DNA from: an uncultured Prevotellaceae bacterium
GTDB lineage: Bacteria > Bacteroidota > Bacteroidia > Bacteroidales > Muribaculaceae
Length of the DNA stretch: 61,218 nt
Assembly: GCA_947302275.1 (NCBI GenBank)
Contig: CAMYUW010000014.1
Location: 1-61,218 of the forward strand
Direction: 5' to 3'
Shown: positions 51,766-61,218 of the stretch, piece by piece
Position numbering within the stretch: position 1 is the stretch's first letter
Layout: every line of letters starts with the position of its first letter
Made by a program: the position numbers and the translations under genes
The notes under the pieces: model-generated
Databases searched by the model: none
What the model saw: only the letters and a program-made list of their open reading frames with translations
What the model was told of the DNA's origin: nothing

Positions 51766-54225
51766 ATGAGCGAAAAGACTATTGGAAAGAAGAAAAACAA
51801 AAGTCGCAGCATCACCCGAAAAATGTGGACATGGTTTGGCATTTTTGTGGGGTTGCTGATTTTGTTGTTCGTGTTGATTTACAATGGCGTGATTGGCTAC
51901 ATGCCGGCTATTGACCAGTTGAAGAATCCGACTGACAAGTTTGCATCAACCATTTACAGCGCCGATGGTGTTGAAATGGGACGTTACTATCGCAGTCGCA
52001 GCAACCGCATCTATGTTGACTTTGATGAGATGTCACCCCACTTGACTGACGCCCTTATCGCCACTGAGGATTCGCGATTTGACGAGCATTCGGGTATCGA
52101 TGTGAAAGCTATCGGTCGCGCTATCATCAAGCGAATCATCATGGGCCAGAAGAGTGCAGGTGGTGGCAGTACCATCACTCAGCAGCTGGCTAAGCAGTTG
52201 TATTCACCTGAATCCCATAACATCTTTGAGCGCGCCTTGAAAAAGCCTGTAGAGTGGGTCATTGCGGTTAAGCTTGAGCGCTATTACACTAAGGACGAGA
52301 TCATTAAGATGTACTTTAACCAATTTGATTTCCTGAACAATGCTGTGGGAATCAAGATGGCTAGCCGTGTCTATTTTGATAAGGAGCCCAAGGATCTGAA
52401 TATTCAGGAAGCTGCCACTCTGGTTGGAATGTGTAAGAATCCTTCCTATTACAATCCCGTCCGTTATACTGAGCGCACACGCCAGCGCCGCAATGTGGTG
52501 TTTGAGCAGATGGTAAAAGCTGGTTACCTGAGCGAGACCGAGTGTGAACAGCTCAAGACGTTACCGCTAATCTGCAAGTTCCAGAAACTTGACCACAACG
52601 ATGGCCCGGCACCATATTTCAGAGAGGAGTTGCGCCGTGTGATGACTGCCAAGAAGCCCAAACGTAGTGACTACCCATCCTGGAATCAACAGGCATTTAT
52701 CGATGACTCTGTAGCTTGGGAGGTGAATCCGTTGTTCGGATGGTGCAATAAGAACACCAAGCCCGACGGTACGCATTATGATATCTATACCGATGGTCTG
52801 AAGATCTACACCACGATTGATTCCCGCATGCAGGAATATGCCGAGAAGGCTGTGCATAAGCACATGAGCAAGACGCTGCAACCCGCCTTCTTGCGCGAGC
52901 GTGGAGGTACCAAAAATCCCTATACCAACAACAAGCAGGAATTGTCCAGCGCAGGAAAGCAGGCACTCATCAATGCGGCAATTCGTCACAGTGAGCGCTA
53001 TCGTGTGTTGAAAAATGAAGGGCTGAGCGACGCTGAGATTATGGACAACTTCAAGAAACCTGTGCAGATGCACCTTTTCAACTATGAGGGTGGATTTGAT
53101 GCGCAGATGTCACCGCTCGACTCGCTGTTGTACACTAAGTCGTTCCTGCGCTGTGCTATGATGTCGATGGATCCTGTGACTGGTTTTGTCAAAGCCTATG
53201 TGGGCGGTCCCAATTTCCGTTTCTTCAAGTATGACATGGTATCGACAGGCCGTCGTCAAATCGGTTCGACGGTTAAGCCCTTCGTCTATTCTCAGGCCAT
53301 TGAGTTCGGTGGTTTGACCCCATGCTCTACCCGTCCAGGTGGCGCTCCTAACATCATTTGGAATAATGAAGTGTACAATCCTGCTAATGAGGGTAGCGGA
53401 GGCGCTATGAGCCTGAAACAAGCGTTGACCTACTCCAAGAACTGGATTTCGGCTGGATTTATGCGTGGTACTCGAGAGAATTGGATTGAACGCAATGGCT
53501 ACTATACCATGACTCCAGCTGAGTTGGCAAAGTGGATGCATAGTTTCGGTATTACAAGCTATTTGGATCCCGTGCCGGCTCTCAGCTTGGGCTCTTGTGA
53601 AGTGACTCTGCGAGAGATGGTTGCCGCTTACTCGGCATTTGCGAATGGTGGAATGCGAGTTGAGCCGGTTTATGTGTCACGCATCACCGATAACCGTGGT
53701 AATGTGCTTGCCGAGTTCACTGGAAGTCAGACCGAGATTATGAGTGAGGACACTTACTTGAAGATGCTGTCGATGCTCACCGAGGTTGTAAACAGCGGTA
53801 CTGGTGCTAGACTCCGTTATGCCTACGGCATCACTGCCGAGATGGGTGGTAAAACGGGTACGACCAACTTCCACAGCGACGGCTGGTACATGGGCTTTAC
53901 TCCTGAACTCGTGACTGGCGTTTGGGTTGGTGGCGAGGAACGCTACATCCACTTCAACAGTATGGCAATGGGTCAAGGCGCCGAAGCGGCACTTCCTATT
54001 CTGGGTTACTTCATGAAGTGGCTCTATGACGACAAGAATCTGCCCTATAAGCAGAGCACCAAATTTGAGTTCCCCAAGGACTTCAATCCTTGTGATGACG
54101 AACTCAGCGGCTACTATGGCAGTGGCGGCGGCGGTGGCTGGCGCGGCGGCGGTGGCGGCGGTGGTGACACCGGTGATGGCGGCGGAGGCGGTCAAGACGA
54201 AGCCGTCGAAGGCCTATTTGACTAA
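51766..54225 (+). CDS. Class A penicillin-binding protein (PBP1A-type)
   Basis: 819 residues. A cytoplasmic Lys-rich start, then a membrane anchor (about 21-43). The GT51 glycosyltransferase has catalytic Glu in IATEDSRFDEHSGIDVKA and GGSTITQQLAKQLY. The transpeptidase has SxxK in IGSTVKPFVYSQ (near 501), SKN in TYSKNW and KTGTT near 694. It polymerises and cross-links peptidoglycan. The C-terminus is an unusual, almost pure glycine tail (GSGGGGGWRGGGGGGGDTGD and more) ending acidic. -7 element TATATTTG at 51674-51681. Confidence 0.95.
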   Translation: MSEKTIGKKKNKSRSITRKMWTWFGIFVGLLILLFVLIYNGVIGYMPAIDQLKNPTDKFASTIYSADGVEMGRYYRSRSNRIYVDFDEMSPHLTDALIATEDSRFDEHSGIDVKAIGRAIIKRIIMGQKSAGGGSTITQQLAKQLYSPESHNIFERALKKPVEWVIAVKLERYYTKDEIIKMYFNQFDFLNNAVGIKMASRVYFDKEPKDLNIQEAATLVGMCKNPSYYNPVRYTERTRQRRNVVFEQMVKAGYLSETECEQLKTLPLICKFQKLDHNDGPAPYFREELRRVMTAKKPKRSDYPSWNQQAFIDDSVAWEVNPLFGWCNKNTKPDGTHYDIYTDGLKIYTTIDSRMQEYAEKAVHKHMSKTLQPAFLRERGGTKNPYTNNKQELSSAGKQALINAAIRHSERYRVLKNEGLSDAEIMDNFKKPVQMHLFNYEGGFDAQMSPLDSLLYTKSFLRCAMMSMDPVTGFVKAYVGGPNFRFFKYDMVSTGRRQIGSTVKPFVYSQAIEFGGLTPCSTRPGGAPNIIWNNEVYNPANEGSGGAMSLKQALTYSKNWISAGFMRGTRENWIERNGYYTMTPAELAKWMHSFGITSYLDPVPALSLGSCEVTLREMVAAYSAFANGGMRVEPVYVSRITDNRGNVLAEFTGSQTEIMSEDTYLKMLSMLTEVVNSGTGARLRYAYGITAEMGGKTGTTNFHSDGWYMGFTPELVTGVWVGGEERYIHFNSMAMGQGAEAALPILGYFMKWLYDDKNLPYKQSTKFEFPKDFNPCDDELSGYYGSGGGGGWRGGGGGGGDTGDGGGGGQDEAVEGLFD

Positions 54226-54260
54226 TAAAGAAGTCGAGCCCAAGAGCTCGACTTCTTTAT
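54225..54260 (+). terminator. Terminator of the PBP gene, overlapping its stop codon
   Basis: A 15-bp perfect stem ATAAAGAAGTCGAGC (54225-54239) with GCTCGACTTCTTTAT (54246-54260). The first base is the last base of the TAA stop. Confidence 0.75.
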
Positions 54261-54290
54261 ATTAATATGTGAGATATTATAATGAGAATA

Positions 54291-55172
54291 TCAATCGGGA
54301 TAAAACTCTTTTTTTGCAGCGGCAAGGGTGTTGTTCATCAGTGAGCAGATGGTCATGGGACCAACGCCACCGGGAACGGGGGTTATATATGAGCACTTAG
54401 GAGCGACTTCGTCAAACTTCACGTCGCCATTCAAGCGGTAGCCTGTCTTGCTGTTGGCATCGGGAACACGAGTTGTGCCTACGTCGATGACAACGGCACC
54501 CTCCTTAACCATATCGGCAGTCACAAAATCGGGGCGACCGATGGCAGCGATAATGATGTCAGCCTCGCGGCACTCATCCTTCAGCGTTGCCGAGTGGCTG
54601 TGGCACACTGTCACCGTGGCGTCGCCGTGTTGTTTCTGGAGCATGAGCTGTGCCATGGGTTTGCCCACGATGTTGCTGCGGCCCAGCACCACGCATTTTT
54701 TGCCTGAGGTCGGAATGTCGTAGCGCTTGAGCAATGTGATGATTCCGAGTGGCGTAGCCGAGATGAAGCTGGGGAGACCCAGCGCCATGCGGCCGGCATT
54801 CATCGGATGAATACCGTCAACATCCTTGCGGAAGTCGATGGTGTTGATGACCTTTTGCTCGTTGATGTGTTTAGGCAACGGCAGTTGCACAATAAAGCCA
54901 TCAACATCGGGGTCTTCGTTGAGTTGCTTGATGCAGTCCAGCAGTTTTTCTTCGGTAGTGTCCTCTTCCATACGGATAAGTGAGGATTTGAAACCGCACT
55001 TCTCACAGGCGATGACTTTGTTTTTCACATATGCTTCCGAACCTCCGTCATGTCCTACGAGCACAGCGGCCAGGTGCGGGCGCTTCATGCCAGCTGCTAT
55101 CATCTGGTCCACCTCGGCCTTGATTTCTTCCTTGATGGCCGCGGCAGTATTTTTCCCGTCTATCAGTGTCAT
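54291..55172 (-). CDS. folD: Methylenetetrahydrofolate dehydrogenase/cyclohydrolase
   Basis: 293 residues from the ATG at 55172; a -7 element TAATTTTG (55227-55220) lies in the longer frame and rules that start out. Motifs: [20 protein letters not shown] (catalytic Lys), [36 protein letters not shown] (NADP site) and [18 protein letters not shown]. It interconverts 5,10-methylene-THF and 10-formyl-THF, downstream of GlyA. Confidence 0.97.
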   Translation of the reverse strand: MTLIDGKNTAAAIKEEIKAEVDQMIAAGMKRPHLAAVLVGHDGGSEAYVKNKVIACEKCGFKSSLIRMEEDTTEEKLLDCIKQLNEDPDVDGFIVQLPLPKHINEQKVINTIDFRKDVDGIHPMNAGRMALGLPSFISATPLGIITLLKRYDIPTSGKKCVVLGRSNIVGKPMAQLMLQKQHGDATVTVCHSHSATLKDECREADIIIAAIGRPDFVTADMVKEGAVVIDVGTTRVPDANSKTGYRLNGDVKFDEVAPKCSYITPVPGGVGPMTICSLMNNTLAAAKKEFYPD

Positions 55173-55305
55173 TCTTCTATATTTAATTATGTTGTTATGC
55201 TGTCTTTTAAAATCGGGCACAAAATTACTCAAAAAATCCAATTACAGAACATGATAAAGAAACTTTTCCATAATTCGTCCCAAGAAATGCTTGCTGAAGG
55301 CAAAG

Positions 55306-57777
55306 TTAGATCGGATCCACATCGTAGTAGAGACGGATGGATTTCATTCGGGAGTCGGCTGCTAACATCTGCTCATAGAGGGTTCGCAGGATGCCTTTGA
55401 CCTTGGTCATCGAGGCGGCTGTTTCCATTTTGAGAGTCACTTGGCGGATGTAGAGGTTCTGAACTCTTGCAACCAGCGGGGTCATTGGACCTAGCACGCG
55501 AGTGCCGAAAACTTGTCGCAGCAAGCCGCTGTAACGAACGGCCAACTCGCCTACGGTCGCATCATCGCGGTGCTTGAGATGGATGTTGATGACCTTGGTG
55601 AACGGGGGATATCCAAACTTCTTTCGGTCAGCAAGCTCATGATTATAAAACCCCTCATAGTCATGGGCTTGTACATACTTGATGACGTCATGATCCGGTT
55701 TGCTGGTCTGAATAATGACCTGCCCTTGCTTGTGGGCCCGCCCTGCGCGGCCCGATACCTGTTCCAGCATATCAAAGGCCCGCTCGTGGCTGCGGAAATC
55801 CGGAAAATTGATCATTGTATCGGCATTGAGAATCCCCACGATACTCACAGCGTCAAAATCCAGTCCCTTGGTCACCATCTGAGTGCCCACGAGGATGTTG
55901 GTGCGATGGTTGGAAAACTCATCGATGATGCGGTCATAGCTGTTCTTGCTGCGCGTAGTATCCAAATCCATGCGTGAAATCTTCTCGCCAGGGAAAATGG
56001 CATCAATATCGTCTTCGATGCGTTCAGTGCCATATCCGATGATTTCCAAGCCGGGCAACTGGCATGCGGGGCACAGGTCGGGAAGCGTGGTAGTGTAACC
56101 GCAATAGTGGCACACGAGGCTGTTGCTGTGCTTATGGTAGGTGAGGGACACGTCACAGTTCTCACATTTAGGCACGCTGCCGCATTCCTTGCAACGAACC
56201 ATGGGCGAGTAGCCACGGCGGTTCTGGAAAAGGATGACCTGCTCGTTCTCTTTCAATGCCTTGCGGCAGTTATCAATGAGTTCGGTGCTGAACATTCCAT
56301 GCATCTCGCGCCGCTTGCGGGCATCAATGGTATCGATGACCTTGACCTCGGGCATCTGAATATCCCCATAGCGTGTCAGCAGTTTCACCAGACCATAATG
56401 GCCGGCCAGGGCGTGGTAATAGACCTCTATGGCGGGCGTTGCTGAGCCGAGAACTGTCTTGGCACCGTGCATCTGCGCCAAGACCAGAGCCGCATTGCGC
56501 CCGTTGTAGCGTGGAGCAGGATCCTGTTGTTTGTAACTGCTGTCGTGCTCTTCATCGACGATGACAAGCCCAAGGTTGGAGTAGGGTAGGAAAATCGAAG
56601 AACGAACTCCGATGACCACGCATGGATCACTAGAGTAAAGCAGTTTCTTCCAGATGTCAACACGCTCGTTGTCACTGAACTTGGAGTGGTAGATAAGCAG
56701 TTTATCGCCAAAAACGCGCCTGAGCCTGCGGGTCAGTTGGGTAGTCAGTGCGATTTCGGGTACTAAATAGAGTACCTGTTTGCCAAGTTTCAAGGCATCG
56801 GCGATGAGGTGCATATAGACTGATGTCTTGCCGCTGCTGGTCACACCATGCAGCAAAGTGATGGCATGCTGGCGCATCGACTGATGAATCTCGCTATAGG
56901 CCCGTTGCTGTTCTTCACTCAGATTGGGAGGCGCTTCCAGCACACTGCCCAATTCTGCAAAACGGTTGATTTCTTTCTTGTATATCTCAAATAGTCCCCG
57001 TTTCACAGCTTCATGCAGCACGGCATTGCTCACACCAGCACGTTTCAGCAGGTTTTCTTTGCTCACCTCGCGTGGTTCGCCGCTTTGCAGCCATCGTGAC
57101 ATATCTAAATAAGCGAGTAACAGTGATTCCTGCTTAGGAGCACGTTTTAACTGGTCGAAGAATTCATGTAACTTGTTCTCGTCATCTCGTGCTACCGTGA
57201 GGCGCACACATGCCTCAGTTTTAGGGCGATAATTGTCGACTACACGTTCACACACGTGCAAAGCATCCATGTCCAACAAGTGGCTGACATTTCGTTCTAC
57301 GGTCTTGAATCCGGTTGCGCGTGCAATTTCAGCAATCTGAACGCGTCCACGCTGGGCGGTGAAGTCTAGAATAACGCGTTCACGGTCGGATAATTGTCCT
57401 GGCTGACTCTCCTCGAAATCGGGGTTTACACTGATGGTTGTCTCGCTCTCCACTTTTAGCCCAGACGGTACAGCAGCTTTGAACACCTCACCCATCGAGC
57501 AAAGATAGTAATCGGCAATCCATTGCCAGAACTCGAGTTGGGGATGCCGCAAGATGGGTTTGTCGTCCAGCGTGCCCAGAATCTCTTTCACGTCATATCC
57601 CTTTGGTTCCCTTTCGTGCAAGGATGTCACGATTGCGGTAAATATTTTCTTGCGCCCGAATGGTACTAAAACACGCATACCTATAGATAGTGTCATCCCC
57701 TCAGGAATACGATAAGTATAGGTTCCTGGGATGGCTAATGGCAGTAATGTTTCAGCAAATTTGGGCATATTTACCAT
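55306..57777 (-). CDS. priA: Primosomal replication restart helicase PriA
   Basis: 823 residues. The 3' DNA-binding domain starts PLAIPGTYTYRIPEGMTLSI. The helicase has HGVTSSGKTSVYMHL, IVDEEHDSSYKQQ and GRAGRAHKQGQV. The zinc cluster is seen as CKECGSVPKCENC, CHYCGYTTTLPDLCPAC. It reloads the replisome at collapsed forks, often with RecG acting on the same forks. Start could be Met1 or Met4 (57768). A 168-nt AT-rich gap without features separates it from the GT4 gene. Confidence 0.97.
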   Translation of the reverse strand: MVNMPKFAETLLPLAIPGTYTYRIPEGMTLSIGMRVLVPFGRKKIFTAIVTSLHEREPKGYDVKEILGTLDDKPILRHPQLEFWQWIADYYLCSMGEVFKAAVPSGLKVESETTISVNPDFEESQPGQLSDRERVILDFTAQRGRVQIAEIARATGFKTVERNVSHLLDMDALHVCERVVDNYRPKTEACVRLTVARDDENKLHEFFDQLKRAPKQESLLLAYLDMSRWLQSGEPREVSKENLLKRAGVSNAVLHEAVKRGLFEIYKKEINRFAELGSVLEAPPNLSEEQQRAYSEIHQSMRQHAITLLHGVTSSGKTSVYMHLIADALKLGKQVLYLVPEIALTTQLTRRLRRVFGDKLLIYHSKFSDNERVDIWKKLLYSSDPCVVIGVRSSIFLPYSNLGLVIVDEEHDSSYKQQDPAPRYNGRNAALVLAQMHGAKTVLGSATPAIEVYYHALAGHYGLVKLLTRYGDIQMPEVKVIDTIDARKRREMHGMFSTELIDNCRKALKENEQVILFQNRRGYSPMVRCKECGSVPKCENCDVSLTYHKHSNSLVCHYCGYTTTLPDLCPACQLPGLEIIGYGTERIEDDIDAIFPGEKISRMDLDTTRSKNSYDRIIDEFSNHRTNILVGTQMVTKGLDFDAVSIVGILNADTMINFPDFRSHERAFDMLEQVSGRAGRAHKQGQVIIQTSKPDHDVIKYVQAHDYEGFYNHELADRKKFGYPPFTKVINIHLKHRDDATVGELAVRYSGLLRQVFGTRVLGPMTPLVARVQNLYIRQVTLKMETAASMTKVKGILRTLYEQMLAADSRMKSIRLYYDVDPI

Positions 57778-57945
57778 GTATTTAAATTTTTACTTTAAAA
57801 TTGCAATTTATTTTAAGTGATAATGAGAAAACTATGTGAATATTTCAATAAGATTCTATAATAAATTGTAATGGTAATTTATATAATAAATAATCACTTT
57901 AAATATTGGTAGTTAAATGATTGATGTATTTTTGTTTATGGATTA

Positions 57946-59121
57946 TCAATCAAGAAACTTGTGATAAATCTCATTTTCTTTGATTGCTGTGGCTTTCCAG
58001 CTGACTTCTGGTGGCAGCTCCTGATTGATTCCGCCTTGCAACAGCTGCACTGCGCGATCGGTGAAACGGTTCACAAAGTTGTCTCCTAAATCGATCGCAT
58101 TATCGCGGCCGACGGCTTCGGCGGTGCCTATGACATTGGTGGCGACCACGTGTGCGCCACATGAAAGGGCTTCAATGACAACTAGTGGCAGTCCCTCCAA
58201 GCTGCTAGGCAGAACAAGCAGATCTACACAGTTGAGCAGGTCAGGAATCTCCTCGGGTGGCACCTTGCCGGTGAAGTGGCAGTTCACGCCTTTGGTGGCC
58301 ATGAGTTGACGAGTCTCGTCAAGCTGAATACCGTCTCCTATTGCCCAGAATGTCAAGTTGTTGCCATACTTAACTTCAATCTCTTTATAGATTTCCGGCA
58401 ATAGGGTCACGTTCTTGACAGGCTCGAATCTACCCACAAATGCGACCACTTTTTTGCCGCTATTCACGCCATATTTAGCACGGAGTTTGCTGCGTTTTTC
58501 CTCATTGAAACGCTGGAACTGATCGCTGGCGCCATTAAGCAGGATTTCTGCCTGGAAATCTTTGGTCAGTTCGGCGTGTGCCTTGTCAAGAAGTCCCTGG
58601 CTGACAAAGAAATTGCAGGTGGCTTCTTGCAATAGCTTGATCGTCATTTCTTTGATCATTGGGTCGCGGGGTGGGTCGGTATAAATGCTGGCTCCATGCC
58701 ATGTGATGAAGCACGGGATGTGCAGATTCTTGCCGGCGAAGACGGCAGCATGGCCCACAATGCGGTCGTGGGCGCTTACTAAATCATGTCCGCGCATCTC
58801 CCATCCCAGGCGGTGTAGTCTCTTGAGCAATGCGTGTGGCGGCTTGTGGAACAGGCGGTGCAGTAGCGCGTCGGTCCAGCGGCGACGGAACCAGGTGATG
58901 TGGACTTTCACGCCGTCGGCAATGATTTCGTCGGGACGGGCATGGACCTTTTTGCTGTGGCGGAATTGACGCATCAACCAACCGTCATATACTTGGAACA
59001 TGTGCACATCAATCTTGTAATCAGCGATTTGTTCCAAATGTTTAACGCGATTGATAACCGCATTGAACACACCCAGTCGCCGATTTATGTCACCTTCAAA
59101 GAGTACCGCAATCTGTTTCAT
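57946..59121 (-). CDS. Family 4 glycosyltransferase
   Basis: 391 residues from MKQIAVLFEGDINRRLGVFN, the usual family start; upstream in frame is another ATG at 59151, only 4 nt after a -7 element, so a leaderless longer form is possible. GT-B motifs: KKVVAFVGRFEPVKNVTLLP, FTGKVPPEEIPDLLNCVDLL and LPSSLEGLPLVVIEALSCGA (E-x7-E). It transfers a nucleotide-activated sugar to an envelope glycan; the sugar is unknown. It is downstream of the initiator tRNA. Confidence 0.85.
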   Translation of the reverse strand: MKQIAVLFEGDINRRLGVFNAVINRVKHLEQIADYKIDVHMFQVYDGWLMRQFRHSKKVHARPDEIIADGVKVHITWFRRRWTDALLHRLFHKPPHALLKRLHRLGWEMRGHDLVSAHDRIVGHAAVFAGKNLHIPCFITWHGASIYTDPPRDPMIKEMTIKLLQEATCNFFVSQGLLDKAHAELTKDFQAEILLNGASDQFQRFNEEKRSKLRAKYGVNSGKKVVAFVGRFEPVKNVTLLPEIYKEIEVKYGNNLTFWAIGDGIQLDETRQLMATKGVNCHFTGKVPPEEIPDLLNCVDLLVLPSSLEGLPLVVIEALSCGAHVVATNVIGTAEAVGRDNAIDLGDNFVNRFTDRAVQLLQGGINQELPPEVSWKATAIKENEIYHKFLD

Positions 59122-59155
59122 AGCTTGTCGTGGATTAGGAGGGTTATTCATCAAG

Positions 59156-59163
59156 CAAATTTA
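59156..59163 (-). promoter_or_regulatory. -7 element upstream of the GT4 gene
   Basis: TAAATTTG on the minus strand, 4 nt before the ATG at 59151 and 34 nt before the ATG at 59121. Confidence 0.4.
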
Positions 59164-59259
59164 CACATATTTCAGCACTCGTGCAACCCTTGTAATGAAA
59201 TTTCGTCTCAAAAAGGCACAAAAAAAGAAGCCAAACAAATCGTTTGACCTCTTGTTTAG

Positions 59260-59331
59260 TAGCGGGAGCCAGACTCGAACTGACGACCTTTGGGTTATGA
59301 GCCCAACGAGCTGCCACTGCTCCATCCCGCA
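59260..59331 (-). tRNA. Initiator tRNA-fMet (CAU)
   Basis: 72 nt, no encoded CCA. Acceptor pairs 2-7 GCGGGA with TCCCGC; positions 1 and 72 are U and U, unpaired as required for initiators. D-arm GAGC/GCTC with GG in the loop. Anticodon arm TTGGG-CTCATAA-CCCAA, whose three G-C pairs are the initiator hallmark. T-arm GTCAG-TTCGAGT-CTGGC. Promoter 12 nt upstream. Confidence 0.95.
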
Positions 59332-59342
59332 ATTTGCGACTG

Positions 59343-59373
59343 CAAAGGTAATGCTTTTTCTGGACGTGTCAAG
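59343..59373 (-). promoter_or_regulatory. Promoter of initiator tRNA
   Basis: Minus strand: CTTG (59373-59370), 19 nt, TACCTTTG (59350-59343). Mature tRNA starts 11 nt later. Confidence 0.65.
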
Positions 59374-59441
59374 TGATTTTCGGCAAAAAATGTGTTATTT
59401 AACATATTTTTACCAAAAATAGTAGTGTTTTGAGAGGAAAA

Positions 59442-59486
59442 ATACCCGTTACAGCCTTCAAACAGCGTTGAAACTGTAACGGGTAT
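59442..59486 (-). terminator. Terminator of the fumarase gene
   Basis: A perfect 13-bp stem ATACCCGTTACAG (59442-59454) with CTGTAACGGGTAT (59474-59486), followed on the minus strand by TTTTCC. Confidence 0.75.
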
Positions 59487-59504
59487 AGTGCTTATCTGAG
59501 CGTC

Positions 59505-61130
59505 TTAGAGGCCGATTTTCTTAAAGAAATCGTTGCCCTTGTTGTCCACGAGAATAAAGGCGGGGAAGTCAACGACGCGGATTTTCCACACGGCTTCCAT
59601 GCCCAGTTCGGGATACTCAACACACTCGATGCTCTTGATGCTCTCTTGTGACAGAATGGCTGCGGGACCACCAATGCTGCCCAAGTAGAAACCGCCGTGT
59701 TTCTTGCAAGCATCAGTTACTTCCTGGCTGCGGTTGCCCTTGGCAATCATCACCATGCTGCCGCCGAGGCTCTGGAACAGGTCGACGTAGGGATCCATTC
59801 GGTTGGCAGTCGTCGGGCCCATCGAACCGCAAGGCATGCCTTTAGGCGTCTTGGCGGGGCCTGCATAAAGCACTGGGTGGTCCTTGATGTACTGGGGAAT
59901 GCCCTCGCCGCGGTCGTAACGCTCTTTCCATTTGGCATGGGCGATGTCGCGGCCCACGATGATGGTACCAGTCAGCGAGAGGCGGGTCGATACTGGATAC
60001 TTGTCCAGGATAGCGAGTGTTTCGCTCATGGGGCGGTCCAGATCGATCTTGATGCCGTCGCCTTCGCCAGCCTGACGCAACTCCTCAGGAATCAGCTCGG
60101 TAGGCTTGTCGTCAAGTTTCTCAATCCACACGCCATCCTTATTGATTTTGGCCTTGATGTTGCGGTCGGCACTGCAGCTTACACCCAGACCGATGGGGCA
60201 TGATGCGCCATGTCGGGGCAAACGTACGATGCGGATGTCATGGGCCATATATTTGCCGCCGAACTGTGCGCCCAAGCCAATTTTATGGGCCTCCTCAAGC
60301 ACCTGTTTCTCCAATTCAACGTCACGGAATGCGCGGCCTGTCTCGTCGCCAGTGGTGGGCAGGTTGTCGTAGTAATGGGTTGAAGCCAGCTTTACGGTCA
60401 GCAGATTCTTCTCGGCGCTGGTGCCGCCAATCACAAAGGCAATGTGATAGGGTGGGCAGGCTGCTGTGCCCAGGGTTCGCATTTTGTCAACTAGGAAAGG
60501 CACCAGCGTACCGGGGTTCAGGACAGCCTTTGTCATCTGGTACAGGTAGGTCTTATTGGCGCTGCCGCCACCCTTGGTGACGCACAGGAAGTGGTATTCC
60601 ATACCTTCGGCACACTCCAAGTCAATCTGGGCAGGCAGGTTGCAACGGGTGTTCACCTCCTCATACATACTCAACGGGGCATTCTGCGAGTAGCGCAGGT
60701 TATCTTGGGTGTAGGTGTTATAGACGCCGCGCGCCAGGGCTTCCTCGTCACAGAATCCGGTCCACACCTGCTGGCCTTTCTCGCCATGGATGATGGCGGT
60801 GCCGGTATCTTGGCACAGGGGCAGTTGACCCTTGGCTGCCACTTCGGCATTGCGCAGGAACGTCAGTGCCACATACTTGTCGTTGTCGCTGGCCTCGGGG
60901 TCACGCAAGATCTTGGCCACCTGCTCGTTGTGTGAACGGCGAAGCAGGAAGTTGACATCGTGGAAAGCATGTTGTGCAAGCATCGTCAACGCTTCGGGCT
61001 CAATCTTAAGAATGGGTTTTCCCTCAAACTCACCCACCGACACGTAGTCGCTGGTCAGTTTGTAGTATTCGGTGTCATCTTTGCCCAGTTGGAACATGGG
61101 CGCATAGCGGAATTCAGGGTTGTTTGCCAT
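59505..61130 (-). CDS. Class I fumarate hydratase ([4Fe-4S])
   Basis: 541 residues, the FumA/FumB length with fused alpha and beta parts. [20 protein letters not shown] carries the first cluster cysteine; [39 protein letters not shown] and [18 protein letters not shown] supply the other cysteines. The beta part has [21 protein letters not shown] and [20 protein letters not shown]. It hydrates fumarate to malate, used in reverse for succinate production in fermentative Bacteroidetes. The enzyme is oxygen-sensitive, in keeping with an anaerobe. Confidence 0.96.
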   Translation of the reverse strand: MANNPEFRYAPMFQLGKDDTEYYKLTSDYVSVGEFEGKPILKIEPEALTMLAQHAFHDVNFLLRRSHNEQVAKILRDPEASDNDKYVALTFLRNAEVAAKGQLPLCQDTGTAIIHGEKGQQVWTGFCDEEALARGVYNTYTQDNLRYSQNAPLSMYEEVNTRCNLPAQIDLECAEGMEYHFLCVTKGGGSANKTYLYQMTKAVLNPGTLVPFLVDKMRTLGTAACPPYHIAFVIGGTSAEKNLLTVKLASTHYYDNLPTTGDETGRAFRDVELEKQVLEEAHKIGLGAQFGGKYMAHDIRIVRLPRHGASCPIGLGVSCSADRNIKAKINKDGVWIEKLDDKPTELIPEELRQAGEGDGIKIDLDRPMSETLAILDKYPVSTRLSLTGTIIVGRDIAHAKWKERYDRGEGIPQYIKDHPVLYAGPAKTPKGMPCGSMGPTTANRMDPYVDLFQSLGGSMVMIAKGNRSQEVTDACKKHGGFYLGSIGGPAAILSQESIKSIECVEYPELGMEAVWKIRVVDFPAFILVDNKGNDFFKKIGL

Positions 61131-61181
61131 AATTCGATGAATAAAGTTAAGTTATGTTGTTAATAGTTGATTTCATTGCTG

Positions 61182-61213
61182 CAAAGATAGTGCAAGCCGA
61201 GCACAATGCCAAA
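61182..61213 (-). promoter_or_regulatory. -33/-7 promoter of the fumarase gene
   Basis: Minus strand: TTTG (61213-61210), 20 nt, TATCTTTG (61189-61182). The leader is about 45 nt. Confidence 0.65.
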
Positions 61214-61218
61214 TTTTG

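Noticed and set aside
59260..59331. Elongator tRNA-Met or tRNA-Ile2
   Set aside because: The unpaired 1-72 position and three consecutive G-C pairs in the anticodon stem are initiator features.

Overview
The window reads as chromosomal DNA of a gut-type Bacteroidales, possibly a Muribaculaceae- or Prevotella-like lineage (inference). The evidence is threefold. Promoters match the Bacteroidetes -33/-7 pattern (TTTG, about 19-20 nt, TAnnTTTG) and start codons lack Shine-Dalgarno sequences. The gene set is typical: a TonB receptor with a carboxypeptidase-regulatory-like domain, a DUF4292 lipoprotein beside dut, a pair of deoxynucleoside kinases, and LpxH. Several secreted proteins carry dockerin-like calcium-loop repeats. 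I see no prophage, conjugative element, transposase gene, rRNA or CRISPR array.

Layout. 1-1432: a partial ROK sugar kinase, a possible gene remnant and two MITE-like palindromic elements. 1445-10385 (minus): a giant leucine-rich-repeat surface protein with dockerin-like repeats, a TonB receptor, a DUF4292 lipoprotein, a TPR protein and dut. 10577-13795 (plus): valS and rpiB. 13882-23721 (minus): a secreted endonuclease I with a dockerin tail, rlmN, an esterase, the ornithine/proline catabolic pair pruA-rocD, RNase G, a structured intergenic region, a 30-residue very basic protein and HU. 24069-31138 (plus): a MIP18-family protein, lpxH, ispD-recG, a beta-helix lyase-like protein with a dockerin half-motif at its N-terminus, and an M23/LysM endopeptidase. 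31223-35361: an uncharacterised exported protein, two deoxynucleoside kinases, a flavin reductase-like protein and glyA. 35697-43218 (plus): three large secreted dockerin-tailed proteins around fabG. 43238-48241 (mostly minus): small proteins and a yqgE-coaW-glycosyltransferase-GNAT operon. 48428-54225: an aspartokinase without ACT domains coupled to thrC, an EamA transporter and a class A PBP. 54291-61213 (minus): folD, priA, a GT4 glycosyltransferase, initiator tRNA-fMet and class I fumarase.

Common thread. Most genes are housekeeping (translation, folate, isoprenoid, lipid A, peptidoglycan, replication restart). Scattered among them are six exported proteins with entirely different N-terminal modules (LRR, BspA-like LRR, nuclease, beta-helix, jelly-roll-like repeats, BACON-like) that share one dockerin-like EF-hand module. 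No cohesin is visible here. This is the best candidate for an undescribed surface assembly or sorting system. Other points of interest are structured non-coding stretches (4592-4825, 23157-23270, 25358-25455, 40215-40336), apparently leaderless genes, and recent in-gene tandem duplications in two of the dockerin-tailed proteins.
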